A stretch of DNA of 64,000 nt from Streptomyces sp. 11x1 (GTDB lineage Bacteria; Actinomycetota; Actinomycetes; Streptomycetales; Streptomycetaceae), in contig NZ_CP122458.1 of assembly GCF_032598905.1 (NCBI RefSeq), forward strand, positions 5,047,001 to 5,111,000, given 5' to 3'. A program made the position numbers and the translations under genes. Of the stretch, positions 47,908 through 56,569 are shown piece by piece; positions within the stretch are counted from its first letter, which is position 1, and each line of letters begins with the position of its first letter. The notes beneath the pieces are model-generated. The model had not been told where the DNA came from. It did no database searches and worked only from the letters and a program-made list of their open reading frames with translations.

Positions 47908-50448
47908 ATGGCGCTCGCCACCGGCCACGCCCGACAGGTCAACGTCCTCCGCGACAACTACGCACCGATCTACTTCACCTCCGCACCCGGCCCCACCCGT
48001 TCCCTGCGCCAACTCCCTCAGGGAACGAAGGACTTCAGCGGGCGCGTGGACCACATCATCGCGATAGCGTCCTTGATCGGCAACGACGGGCCCGGGCCTC
48101 ACGTCATCGACCTGTGCGGCACCCCGGGCGTCGGCAAATCCGCCCTGGCCGTGCACATGGCCCACCGGCTGACCGGGCGCTTCGACGAGGTCCAGCTCTA
48201 CGCCGACCTGGGCGAGCAGAACGGCGAACGGCCCACCGCCACACAGATCCTGCAGCGGTTCGTCGCCGATCTCGACCCCGCCACCCTCAGTGTCCCGGTC
48301 GGCACGCAGGACCTCCCCCAGCGCTACCGCTCCCTCCTCGACGGGCGCCGTTGCCTGATCCTCCTCGACAACGCACAGTCGGCGGACCAGGTCGTGGACC
48401 TGATCCCCGCCACAGCGACCTGCCTCGTCCTTGTCACCTCCCGCATTCCCCTGTCGGAGATCGACGGCGTCCGGCTCCACCATCTGGACCTCATGAGCGA
48501 GGCCGAATCCTTGACCCTGCTCGCCGAGGTCTCCCAGCGCCACTGGCCCGGCACCGACGACGAGAACGCCGCCCGCACGCTCGTCCAGCAGTGCGGCCGC
48601 CTCCCGCTGGCCCTGCGCATCGCGGGCGCCCTCCTCAAGAGGAAGCCCCACTGGACCGTCGGCAAGCTCGCCGACGTACTCACCGACGAACGCACCAGGC
48701 TCGCGAAACTGGCCGACGGCTCCCGCGACGTCCGCGGCAGCTTCGAGATCAGCTACCGCGGCCTGCACGAGGCCGAGGCCCACGCCTTCCGCGTCCTGTC
48801 CCAACTCCCTCTCAGCCGCTTCCAAGCCCGGCACGCCGGCGTCTTCCTCCAGGTACCGGAGGCCCGGGCCGAGGAACTGCTGGAACTTCTGGTCGACGCC
48901 CAGCTCGTCGAGACGAGCGACGGTGTCCACTTCCGCTACCACGACCTGCTCAAACTGTTCGCCCGCCAGCACTGCGAGAGTGCGGGCGACGACCCCGACG
49001 GCGCACATGTCGCCCGCTTCCTGGACGTCTACACCAGCGACTTCCTCGACAGCTACCGCAGCCGCCTGCTGGGCAGCCAGTGGTCCGGCGTCGGCCCCAT
49101 GGCATTCCACGGCCGCGAACGGTGGCTCTCCGCCCCCGACGAGCTGTACATCCCCCAGCGCCTGACCTCCACCGAAGACACCCTGCCCGGCGCCTACCTG
49201 GCCCCCTGGAAGGACGTGGCCGCCGACCACCGCCAGATTCTCGTCCTCGGCGGCGCAGGAGCCGGCAAGACCGTCCTGGCGGACCGGATCTGCTACGACA
49301 TCGCCACCACGCATCACAGCGGTCGGCTGGACGTCGCCTTCACCGTCCCCCTGCGCCAGTACACCGGCCGGCGGCAATCGCTGGAACGCCTCATCGCGGA
49401 CTCGGTCGGGCTGCGCCACGACCTGGAGATGTCCTACGAGACGCTCGAACTTCTCCTCACCGAGCGTCGCACCCTGATCATCTTCGACGGTCTCGACGAA
49501 CTGTCCGTCCGCGACCGCGACCGCGCCCAGGCCGACGTGACCACGTTCGCAACGAGCTACCCCCGGGCCACCGTTGTCGTCTTCAGCCGCCCCGGCGCCT
49601 CCGTCTCCGGGCTGGTGGCGCACGGATTCGCCCCGCACACGATCGACGCGTTCACGCAGGTCGACGTCCGCACCTACCTCTCCAAGTGGGCCCGCGCCAC
49701 CCACATGCCCGCGCACGACACCGAACGACTGCTCACCGAAGTCTTTTCCTCCCCCGAGTTGATGTCCCTGGTCACCAACCCGCTACTCCTGACCCAGATG
49801 GCCGCCGTCCACGAGCGCCAAGGCCATCTCCCGCACCGGCTGATCGACCTCTACGACAGCACCTACACCCTGCTCTTCGGTGACCGTGAGCTGTACCGGG
49901 GCATTTCCCGCTCCGCCATCGGGCCCGAGGAACTCGGCCAGATCGTGTGCCGCTTGGCCTACCAGTTCGTCATCCGGCCCGACGGCAAACCCGACATGAC
50001 CGGTCATGACTTCACCGCCGCTCTGGGCCGGGCACTGCGCCGCACCGTCCCCGACAGGTACGGCTTCCGGCTCACCGACGAACTGCTGGCTCTGTTCTCC
50101 GAGTCGGACTTCCCCGTCCGTCCGGCACCGACCACTGCCCCCGGCACCGAGCCCCGCTGGACCCTGGTGCGGGACCCCTTCGGCCAGTACCTCGCCGCCC
50201 GCTACATCGCGCAGTACAGCAGCCAGTGCGAAGTCATCGAGACGGTACGCAGGAGGATCATGAAGGCCGTCCACGCCACGGGCTTCGTCGAAGGCGCCGT
50301 CCATACCGTCCGCCTGCTCGGCGAACGGGCCCCGTCCACCACCGACCAGCTCCTCACCGCCCTCGAGCACGAACTCGACGGGACCGCGAACCCTCACCTC
50401 CGAAGGCGCCTGGAACAGATCCTCAACGAGCTGCGGACGGCCCCCTGA
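47908..50448 (+). CDS. Dual-NTPase NLR-like protein (NB-ARC plus NACHT)
   Basis: 846 residues from ATG 47908; an upstream GTG at 47860, overlapping the previous gene, is also possible and has slightly better ribosome-site context. Residues ~6-23 carry the QVNVxxxN motif shared with the upstream protein. An AfsR-like NB-ARC unit follows: P-loop GTPGVGKS (71-78), LILLDNAQ (Asp154), VTSRIPL, then a winged-helix region (FEISYRGLHEAEAHAFRVL...FRYHDLLKLFARQ). A second NTPase of NACHT type begins near 440: GGAGAGKT (448-455), IIFDGLDEL (527-), VVFSRPG. The end is helical. NLR-type ATPases oligomerise on sensing a trigger. Two complete STAND-type NTPases in one chain is uncommon. No TPR/LRR sensor region is obvious. 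Confidence 0.88.
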   Translation: MALATGHARQVNVLRDNYAPIYFTSAPGPTRSLRQLPQGTKDFSGRVDHIIAIASLIGNDGPGPHVIDLCGTPGVGKSALAVHMAHRLTGRFDEVQLYADLGEQNGERPTATQILQRFVADLDPATLSVPVGTQDLPQRYRSLLDGRRCLILLDNAQSADQVVDLIPATATCLVLVTSRIPLSEIDGVRLHHLDLMSEAESLTLLAEVSQRHWPGTDDENAARTLVQQCGRLPLALRIAGALLKRKPHWTVGKLADVLTDERTRLAKLADGSRDVRGSFEISYRGLHEAEAHAFRVLSQLPLSRFQARHAGVFLQVPEARAEELLELLVDAQLVETSDGVHFRYHDLLKLFARQHCESAGDDPDGAHVARFLDVYTSDFLDSYRSRLLGSQWSGVGPMAFHGRERWLSAPDELYIPQRLTSTEDTLPGAYLAPWKDVAADHRQILVLGGAGAGKTVLADRICYDIATTHHSGRLDVAFTVPLRQYTGRRQSLERLIADSVGLRHDLEMSYETLELLLTERRTLIIFDGLDELSVRDRDRAQADVTTFATSYPRATVVVFSRPGASVSGLVAHGFAPHTIDAFTQVDVRTYLSKWARATHMPAHDTERLLTEVFSSPELMSLVTNPLLLTQMAAVHERQGHLPHRLIDLYDSTYTLLFGDRELYRGISRSAIGPEELGQIVCRLAYQFVIRPDGKPDMTGHDFTAALGRALRRTVPDRYGFRLTDELLALFSESDFPVRPAPTTAPGTEPRWTLVRDPFGQYLAARYIAQYSSQCEVIETVRRRIMKAVHATGFVEGAVHTVRLLGERAPSTTDQLLTALEHELDGTANPHLRRRLEQILNELRTAP

Positions 50449-50600
50449 TGCCGACGGGAGCCGGAGGACGAACCTGTAGGAGGACAACGCATCGAGGGCC
50501 CTGCCGGAGCGTCGGCGGGCCGGAGAGCGACAGGCTCTCGGGAACGCGACGGCCGTGACGTGGTTTCCGCTGGTTTGCGCCGGGAGAAGTAGCCGGATAC

Positions 50601-50624
50601 GTCTCCTGCCGTACGGCAGGAGAC
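50601..50624. promoter_or_regulatory. 24-bp perfect palindrome between NLR and protease genes
   Basis: GTCTCCTGCCGTACGGCAGG plus AGAC reads the same on both strands. It lies 28 nt before the GTG of the trypco2-like gene and ~150 nt after the NLR stop. As RNA it forms a 10-bp hairpin with a GTAC loop (terminator); as DNA it could be an operator. Its closeness to the downstream start favours a regulatory role. Confidence 0.6.
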
Positions 50625-50651
50625 GAGGGAGAGATGTGGAGGGGGACTGTG

Positions 50652-50979
50652 GTGGGCACAAGCGGTTCGGATCGTGAGTGGATGGACCTGGCGGACGCGA
50701 TCCCGCTGCTGCGGGACCAGATCGCCGAGGCCCAGGACCGGATCGCTGACCCAGCGGGCCGGGGGGACCGGGGGGGTGTTGTTCACGCTGGGAGAGATCA
50801 CGCTGGACCTCGGCCTGGAACTGACCGGCACCAAGGGCGTCAACGGCGGACTGCGCTGGAGCGTGATCAGCCTGGGCGGCAAGAGGGAAAGCGGCAGCAA
50901 GGCCACCCACACCGTGACCGTGAAGCTCACCCCGCACCGGCCCGGCGGCGGCGACATCGACGTCAGCGACGAGGAGTAG
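50652..50979 (+). pseudogene. trypco2-like gene, frameshifted in a G-run
   Basis: From GTG 50652 (GGAGGGGG six nt upstream) the frame encodes WMDLADAIPLLRDQIAEAQDRI, the usual start of trypsin-co-occurring domain 2 proteins. The rest of that domain, GVLFTLGEITLDLGLELTG, LRWSVISLGGK and THTVTVKLTPHRPGGG, is in another frame to TAG 50979. The switch falls in G-runs at ~50757-50775. It is either inactivated or mis-sequenced. In the family it forms a small partner of STAND-linked trypsins, matching the next gene. Confidence 0.7.
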
Positions 50980-50992
50980 ACCCTCCAGGCAC

Positions 50993-53411
50993 ATGCCGGA
51001 GGCGGCGGCAAAGAAGCGGGGGAGGGGAGCGCTGGTGGAGTTCGACCGGCGGGTGCAGATCCGGGTGGACCGGCTGGAGAAGGAGCAGCGGAAGAGGGGG
51101 TTCGGCTCCGGCTACCTGGTGGGGCCGCGCCTGGTGCTGACAGCCGCCCACGTTCTGGACCACGCGGACCCGGACGCCGACAACCCGGTGACGGTGAGTC
51201 TGCCCGACACCGGGGAGAAGCAGTTCCCTGCGGTCGTGCGCTGGCAGCGCAAGGACGCCACCGTGGACGCCGCGCTGATCGAGATCGCCGACGGCCACGG
51301 CTGGCAGGCACCGCAGTCCCTCAGTGACCTGCTCACCCGGCCACCCCAGCGCTACGGCCTCATCATCGGAACCCGCCCCCACCCAGTCACCGCAAGCGGC
51401 TTCCCCCGCCTGCAGAAAGACACCACGGACGGCCGGCGACTGGATGAGCAGTTCGCCGGCCGTATCGCCCCGGGTACCGGCTCCCTGGCCGGCCGCTACG
51501 AACTCACCAGCACCACCCCCACCCCCGCAACAGAAACCCCCAGCGGCGTGAGCCGCTGGGCGGGCATGTCCGGCGCCGCCGTCCTCACCGACGACGGCTA
51601 CGGCTCAGACCTGCTGTGCGGCGTCATGCGCTGCGACCGCCAAGCCGACGCCGGCACCCGCCTGACCGCCACCCCCGCCGCCCGTCTCCTGGACGACGAC
51701 GCCTTCCGCACCCTCGTCACCGAGCACACAGGCTGGGAACCCGTCCTCGAACCGGTCGAACCCGCCGCCCTGCTCACCCCAGCCGCCGTCGACCGCAACC
51801 TCCGCTCCCCCGCAGCTCTCCTGCGCGCCGACGCCGAAGCCGTCGCCTTCCACGGACGCGAGAGCGAACTCGCCGACCTGCACGCATGGTGCGAGAACGG
51901 CCCGCCCGCCATCCAGGTGCGCGTGCTGACCGGCCCCGGAGGACAGGGCAAGACCCGCCTCGCCCGCCGGCTCACCGACACCCTCGGCTGGCGCGGCTGG
52001 GTCACCGGACACCTGAGCCCGGACCTCACCGACGACCCCACCCCGGACGCCGCCCCGCCCGATTTCACCACCCTGACCACATCCCTGCCCCTGCTGCTGG
52101 TCGTCGACTACGCCGAGACCCGCCCCCGCCTGCTCCGCCGGCTCCTCACCCACCTGCACCGCTCCCGCCACCGGGTGCGCGTGCTGCTGCTCGCACGCTC
52201 CGACGGGCAGTGGCGCACCGGCTCCCTCCAAGCCGTCGCCAACGTACGAGACCTTCTCGAAGAAGCCCCGGTCATCCCCTCGCCCCGCTCATCCCCACCA
52301 GCCAGGCCGCCCAGGACCGGCGCGACGCCTTCTACCGCGCCGCCCATGACCTCGCCCTCCTGCTGCCGCTGCTTCCCGATCTGCCCGCACACGAGTGGAC
52401 ATCCCTGGCCGACGCGCTCCGGCCCCCCGCAGACCTGCACGACCACCGCTACGACAACGTCCTCACCCTGCAGATGACCGCGCTGGTCGGCCTCCTGCAG
52501 CACGGACCGCGACCCGTCGACGCGGCCCCCGGCACCCCACCGGAGCGCACCCTCCTCCAACACGAGGACCGCTTCTGGGAAGCCAGCGCCAATTCGCCCG
52601 CCTACAGACTCGGCCTGCCCGCCCCACCCTCGGCGCCGCCGTGGCGGTGGCCGCCCTGTGCGGCGCCTCCACGAAGGACGAGGCCCTGCGCGTCATCACG
52701 ACCCTGCCCGGCCTGCCCGCCCACCAGACGGCACCCGCCGCCGCCTGGCTCGCCTCCCTGTACCCGGCCGACGGCGACCGCTACTGGGGCTCCCTCCAAC
52801 CCGACCGCATCGCCGAATACCACGCCTCCCGCACCCTCACCGAAGACGACATCCCGCTGCCCGCCCTGCTCGGCGCGGCAACGCCCGGACAACAGGCCCA
52901 GCTCATCACCGTCCTGGCCCGCGCCGCCATCGCCCACTACAACACCGGCCGCACGACCGCCAGCGAACAAGTCCTCCACACTCTGGACACGGCCCTGGAC
53001 ACCGCCCCACTGACCTACCAAGGCATCCGGACCGCAGCAGACGCACTCCCCTACCCATCCCGCGTCATCGCCCCCCTCGCTCTTCGCCTCACCGTCGTCC
53101 TCGCCCACACCCACCAGCAACTCGCGGAGGGCAATCCGGCCGCCTACGAACCCGACCTCGCCACCTCGCTCGCTGTCTTCGCGATGCTTCTGGCAGCGGA
53201 GGGCGACCTTTCCGTGGCGCTACGCGCGACGGGGGAGGCTGTGGAGCTCTACCGCAGTCACGTTGTCTCGGCTCCGTCCGTACTCCCGCGACTTCATGCT
53301 TTGCTGGGCCTACAGGCGGATCTGCTTGACGGGCTCGGGCGTGAGGCGGAGGCGGAGGCAGTCCGTCGTTGGCTGGGGGAGAATCCGCGCCCGCCCGATT
53401 CTCGTAATTGA
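50993..53411 (+). pseudogene. Trypsin-STAND NTPase-TPR conflict protein, two frameshifts
   Basis: The first frame (50993 to ~52275) encodes a trypsin-fold protease, GFGSGYLVGPRLVLTAAHVL (His), VDAALIEIAD (Asp), RWAGMSGAAVL (Ser), then a P-loop NTPase (LTGPGGQGKTRLARRL, LLLVVDYAE). The protein continues in a second frame (APLIPTSQAAQDRRDAFYRA, LLPLLPDLPAHEW) and then, from ~52620, in a third (AAVAVAALCGASTKDEALRV ... AYEPDLATSLAVFAMLLAAE) with TPR-like ends to TGA 53411. Both shifts lie in C-runs and each equals one missing base. If real, the protease survives only as a truncated product. Known relatives are proposed NLR-like proteolytic immunity proteins. Confidence 0.82.
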
Positions 53412-53414
53412 ATT

Positions 53415-53440
53415 GCTCCCGCCCCTCCAGGGGCGGGAGC
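53415..53440 (+). terminator. Hairpin terminator ending the protease cassette
   Basis: GCTCCCGCCCCT (53415-53426) pairs with 53429-53440 over 12 bp around a 2-nt loop, four nt after the last stop codon of the trypsin-STAND gene. Confidence 0.8.
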
Positions 53441-53479
53441 TACGGGTTCGACCCGAGATGCGCTGCCTGGGGTGCTTGT

Positions 53480-53887
53480 TCAGTCCAGGTCGTAGTCAAA
53501 GGTGTAGGAGACGGACGGTTCGCCGTGCTTGGCGGTGAAGCTGCCGGTCCCGCGCAGTCCGTCCAGTTCTCCGGTCCCTGATCCCGGTACGACCTCGAAG
53601 GTGCAGTGCACAGTGCCGTCGGCCTCGAAGGAGCCGCGTTCCTCGGCGACGAAGGTGCCCTCGCGACCGTCGAGACGGCCGGCCAGGAGCTCCATCCCGG
53701 TGAACGTGCCGGTCTTCTCCGTGACGTAGACGGTGGTGTATTCGCAGGTGGTGTCGGTGGCCTCGATGCCGCCGGAGAAGGTGTTGGTGACGGTGGCGTG
53801 GGCGAGTTTCGGACTCACCTCGCTCGGCGTGAGAGTGCGCTCTTCCCAGTTGGCGAAGGTGAAGTGGCCGCTGGTCCGGACGGGCAT
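53480..53887 (-). CDS. DUF3224-domain protein
   Basis: A 135-residue beta-barrel-type protein: MPVRTSGHFTFANWEERTLT, AHATVTNTFSGGIEATDTTC, GRLDGREGTFVAEERGSFEA, GELDGLRGTGSFTAKHGEP. This is the DUF3224 (allene-oxide-cyclase-like barrel) pattern. GAGGAC precedes ATG 53885-53887. It is divergent from a WYL regulator across a 14+14 bp palindrome; regulators of this type often control such a neighbour. Confidence 0.88.
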   Translation of the reverse strand: MPVRTSGHFTFANWEERTLTPSEVSPKLAHATVTNTFSGGIEATDTTCEYTTVYVTEKTGTFTGMELLAGRLDGREGTFVAEERGSFEADGTVHCTFEVVPGSGTGELDGLRGTGSFTAKHGEPSVSYTFDYDLD

Positions 53888-53944
53888 GGCTGTCCTCTTG
53901 ATCGGTCGCACGGTCCTCCCCGTGCGGTGCGTGATCAGCCTGAA

Positions 53945-53977
53945 CGCCGTACCTGACATCTCCTGTCAGGTACGGCG
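53945..53977. promoter_or_regulatory. 14-bp inverted repeat operator between DUF3224 and WYL genes
   Basis: CGCCGTACCTGACA (53945-53958) is an exact inverted repeat of 53964-53977, separated by TCTCC. It is centred in the ~100-nt divergent spacer, 14 nt before the WYL gene start, as expected for an autoregulatory operator. Confidence 0.75.
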
Positions 53978-53990
53978 GGACAATGGTTCC

Positions 53991-54962
53991 ATGCGTGCCG
54001 ACCGGCTTCTCTCCCTGCTTCTGCTGCTCCAGAACCGCGGGCGGATGACCGCGTCCGAACTCGCCGCGGAGCTTGAGGTGTCGGTCCGTACGGTCTACCG
54101 GGACATCGAGGCGCTCGGCGCGTCGGGCGTCCCGGTCTGCGCCGACCGCGGGCCCGCCGGTGGCTACCGGCTGGTGGACGGGTACCGCACGCGGCTGACC
54201 GGGCTCACCGATACCGAGGCCGCGTCGCTCTTCCTCGCCGGGGCTCCCGGGCCTGCGCGCGATCTGGGCCTCGGGGCGGTGCTGGCCGCCGCGCAGCTGA
54301 AGCTGCAGGCCGCTCTTCCGGCCGAACTGGCCGACCGGGCTCGGCGCATTCAGGACCGGTTCCACCTGGATGCGCCGGCCTGGTTCCGGGACGCCGACCC
54401 GGTTCCGTATCTGGGGGCGGTGGCCCAGGCAGTGTGGGGGCAGCGGGTGTTGCGGGCACACTATCGGCGGTGGGGTGGTGAAGTGCACCGGGAACTGCAT
54501 CCGCTCGGTCTCGTCCTCAAGGGCGGGATCTGGTACCTGGTGGCGGGGATCGACGAGACCGTGCGGACCTACCGGATATCGCGCTTCCTGGCTGTCGACA
54601 CCACTGGAGAAGTCTTCGATCGCCCGGCCGGATTCGATCTGGCTGCCTACTGGGAGGAGTCCTCCCGCCGCCTGGAAGCTGCGCTTCACCAGGGAGTTGC
54701 GCTCCTGAGGATCTCGCCTCGTGCCCAGAAGCTGTTGCCCATGCAGTTCGGTTCGGCCGGCGTACGAGCCCTTGAGGGCGCCGGGCCACCGGATGCTGAG
54801 GGCTGGGTGCGGGTGGAGATGTCGATCGAGCCACAAGCCGTCGCGGTCAGCGACCTGCTCAGACTGGGCATCGAGGCCGAGGTGATCGGCCCGCCCGAGC
54901 TGCGGGAGTCGATGGCCCAGGTCGCGGCTGCGCTGGCCAGCCGCTACGCCTCATCGCGATGA
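53991..54962 (+). CDS. YafY-type HTH-WYL transcriptional regulator
   Basis: A 323-residue regulator. N-terminal HTH_11: RADRLLSLLLLLQNRGRMTA, LAAELEVSVRTVYRDIEALG, PAGGYRLVDGYRTRLTGLT. The middle is a WYL domain (GEVHRELHPLGLVLKGGIWYLVAG, YRISRF) and the C-terminus a WCX-like domain. WYL domains sense small ligands or nucleic-acid ends. It is divergent from the DUF3224 gene over the palindrome and probably controls both. Confidence 0.92.
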   Translation: MRADRLLSLLLLLQNRGRMTASELAAELEVSVRTVYRDIEALGASGVPVCADRGPAGGYRLVDGYRTRLTGLTDTEAASLFLAGAPGPARDLGLGAVLAAAQLKLQAALPAELADRARRIQDRFHLDAPAWFRDADPVPYLGAVAQAVWGQRVLRAHYRRWGGEVHRELHPLGLVLKGGIWYLVAGIDETVRTYRISRFLAVDTTGEVFDRPAGFDLAAYWEESSRRLEAALHQGVALLRISPRAQKLLPMQFGSAGVRALEGAGPPDAEGWVRVEMSIEPQAVAVSDLLRLGIEAEVIGPPELRESMAQVAAALASRYASSR

Positions 54963-55121
54963 GTGCTTCGGGCTCAGCTCCAGGAAGCTCCCTGCCCGTA
55001 CGGCCTTGGGATGCAGCGGTCGTCGGAACGCACGACGCCTCGGCACGCGTCCTGGAGGTCACCGAGGCTGTCGTCAGCCGTCGGCCACCCCCTTCACGGC
55101 ACCGCCGGGCAGACTGCCTGC

Positions 55122-55528
55122 ATGCCGCTCCCCGCACCGGCCGTCGCCGTCACCGCGCTGATCGAGGTCGTACGGATCTCCGGGCTTCCGGGCAGGAAGG
55201 GGGGCCTGTACCCCGGAGAGGTGGTCGCCCACTGGGCCGGGGACGAGGTCAATGGCCTATTCGCCCTGGTCAGGTCCCTGCCCGAGGGCGTGCGGCATCG
55301 GTGCGGGTTCTCGCCCGGGTGGGGAATCCGGGCGTACGACGATGACCTCGACGCCGTGTTGTTCGAGGCGGCGTTCTGCTTCTCGTGCGATGAGGTGGGG
55401 ATGCACGGGGGTGCTGTGCCGCCGGCGCTGTGCACGCAGTTCTTCGACTCGGGCGCCGCGCAGGCCGGGGCCCTACTCGACCGTTTTCGCGGGGCCGCCG
55501 CCCCGGTCGCCGGGGCGACAAGCGCTGA
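55122..55528 (+). CDS. Hypothetical protein, 3' end uncertain
   Basis: From ATG 55122 the frame encodes VAVTALIEVVRISGLPGRKG, PGEVVAHWAGDEVNGLFALV and CGFSPGWGIRAYDDDLDAVL, then FEAAFCFSCDEV. I recall similar unnamed actinobacterial proteins that end soon after this point. Here the frame has no stop until 56105 and would run antisense through the next gene, past a terminator hairpin at 55545. A one-base indel near 55495-55515 would give the natural TGA at 55526-55528, and I set the end there. There is no clear ribosome site. Confidence 0.5.
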
Positions 55529-55544
55529 CACCTCACCCGGGCAC

Positions 55545-55589
55545 ACCTCTGCGGCGCCCGGCCTGAGAGAGACCGGACGCCGCAGAGGT
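55545..55589. terminator. Bidirectional hairpin terminator
   Basis: ACCTCTGCGGCG (55545-55556) pairs over 12 bp with 55578-55589, extended inward by CCGG/CCGG. It lies 21 nt beyond the LAETG gene on the minus strand and just after the plus-strand hypothetical gene. Confidence 0.75.
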
Positions 55590-55609
55590 TCAAGCGTCTT
55601 CGCGCCGCG

Positions 55610-56569
55610 TCACGCGCCCGTGCCGCCCGCGCCCCTGCGGCGGGTCACGACGAAGATCGCGCCGCCCGCTGCCACCAGAGCCGCCGCTCCGACGGCGATC
55701 GGGATGGCGTTGCCGCCGCCCGTCTCGGCGAGGTCGCCGGGCTCACCGCCGTTCGGGGTGGGGGCGGCCGGGGTGGAGTCGGAGGGGGAAGGGGACGACT
55801 CGGTCTTCGGGGTGTCGTCGGCGGGCGGCTTCTCGTCCGCGGGCGGGGTGGAGGCCGGGGGCTGCTCCTCGGCCGGCGGGTTCTCCTCGGCGGGCGGCTG
55901 CTCCTCGGCCGGGGGCTGCTCCTCCGCCGGGGGGTTCTCCTCGGCCGGCGGCTGCTCCTCCGTCGCGCAGTCCTTCGTGCCGCCGTTCCAGGCCGCGATC
56001 AGCTTGTCCTTGATGACGGGGCGGTCCGGGCCCTTGGGCACGTCGCCGTGCTCGAAACCGTCCTTCGCGTCGAGCTTGCCGTCGAACTTCACGGCACCCC
56101 GGTAGAGGTCGATCTGGGCGTAGCAGCCCGCGTCGGGGACGGCGATGTCGAGGGAGTCCGTGGCGCCGCGCTTGACCGTGACCGTGTCGAAGTCGACGAA
56201 GACCTGCTCGCCGGAGGTGGCGAAGGTCGGGCCGTGGGCGAGGTAGGACGCGAGGGAGACCGTGCAGGTCGTGGCGTCGGAGGCGGTGCGGACCTTGAGG
56301 TGGACCTTGCCGTCCTCGCTGGGCTTGAGGTTCTGGTCGTCGAGCCTGACCCAGTCGGTGAACGTCACGCCGTCCAGCGAGAACTCGCAGCGGTCGGTCT
56401 CGGTGGCCGTGCCCGCGCCCTGGCCGGGGGCGTAGCTCTTCTTGCCCCAGCCGTCGCCGCCGGGTGCGTCGGTGGCGAAGGCCGGAGCCGAGACCGCCGC
56501 GCTCAGCGCAAGAGCGGCGATGCCCGTCCCCACCAGGCGGCTCACGATGACACGTCTCGCTATGGACAT
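55610..56569 (-). CDS. LAETG sortase-anchored surface protein
   Basis: A 319-residue wall protein. Signal peptide VSRLVGTGIAALALSAAVSA after ATG 56567-56569. The ectodomain (residues ~30-200) has paired cysteines (DRCEFSLDG, ATTCTVSLAS, DAGCYAQIDLYRG). A Pro/Glu-rich spacer of EEQPPAEENPP-type repeats follows, then DLAETGG, a hydrophobic helix (AIPIAVGAAALVAAGGAIFV) and TRRRG. LAxTG is the class E sortase site in Streptomyces, so the protein should be linked to peptidoglycan. Ligand unknown. Confidence 0.88.
   Translation of the reverse strand: MSIARRVIVSRLVGTGIAALALSAAVSAPAFATDAPGGDGWGKKSYAPGQGAGTATETDRCEFSLDGVTFTDWVRLDDQNLKPSEDGKVHLKVRTASDATTCTVSLASYLAHGPTFATSGEQVFVDFDTVTVKRGATDSLDIAVPDAGCYAQIDLYRGAVKFDGKLDAKDGFEHGDVPKGPDRPVIKDKLIAAWNGGTKDCATEEQPPAEENPPAEEQPPAEEQPPAEENPPAEEQPPASTPPADEKPPADDTPKTESSPSPSDSTPAAPTPNGGEPGDLAETGGGNAIPIAVGAAALVAAGGAIFVVTRRRGAGGTGA

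Noticed and set aside
55529..56105. Extension of the plus-strand hypothetical gene to the stop at 56105
   Set aside because: It would cross a strong terminator hairpin and run antisense through the LAETG gene; the family-like part ends near 55520.
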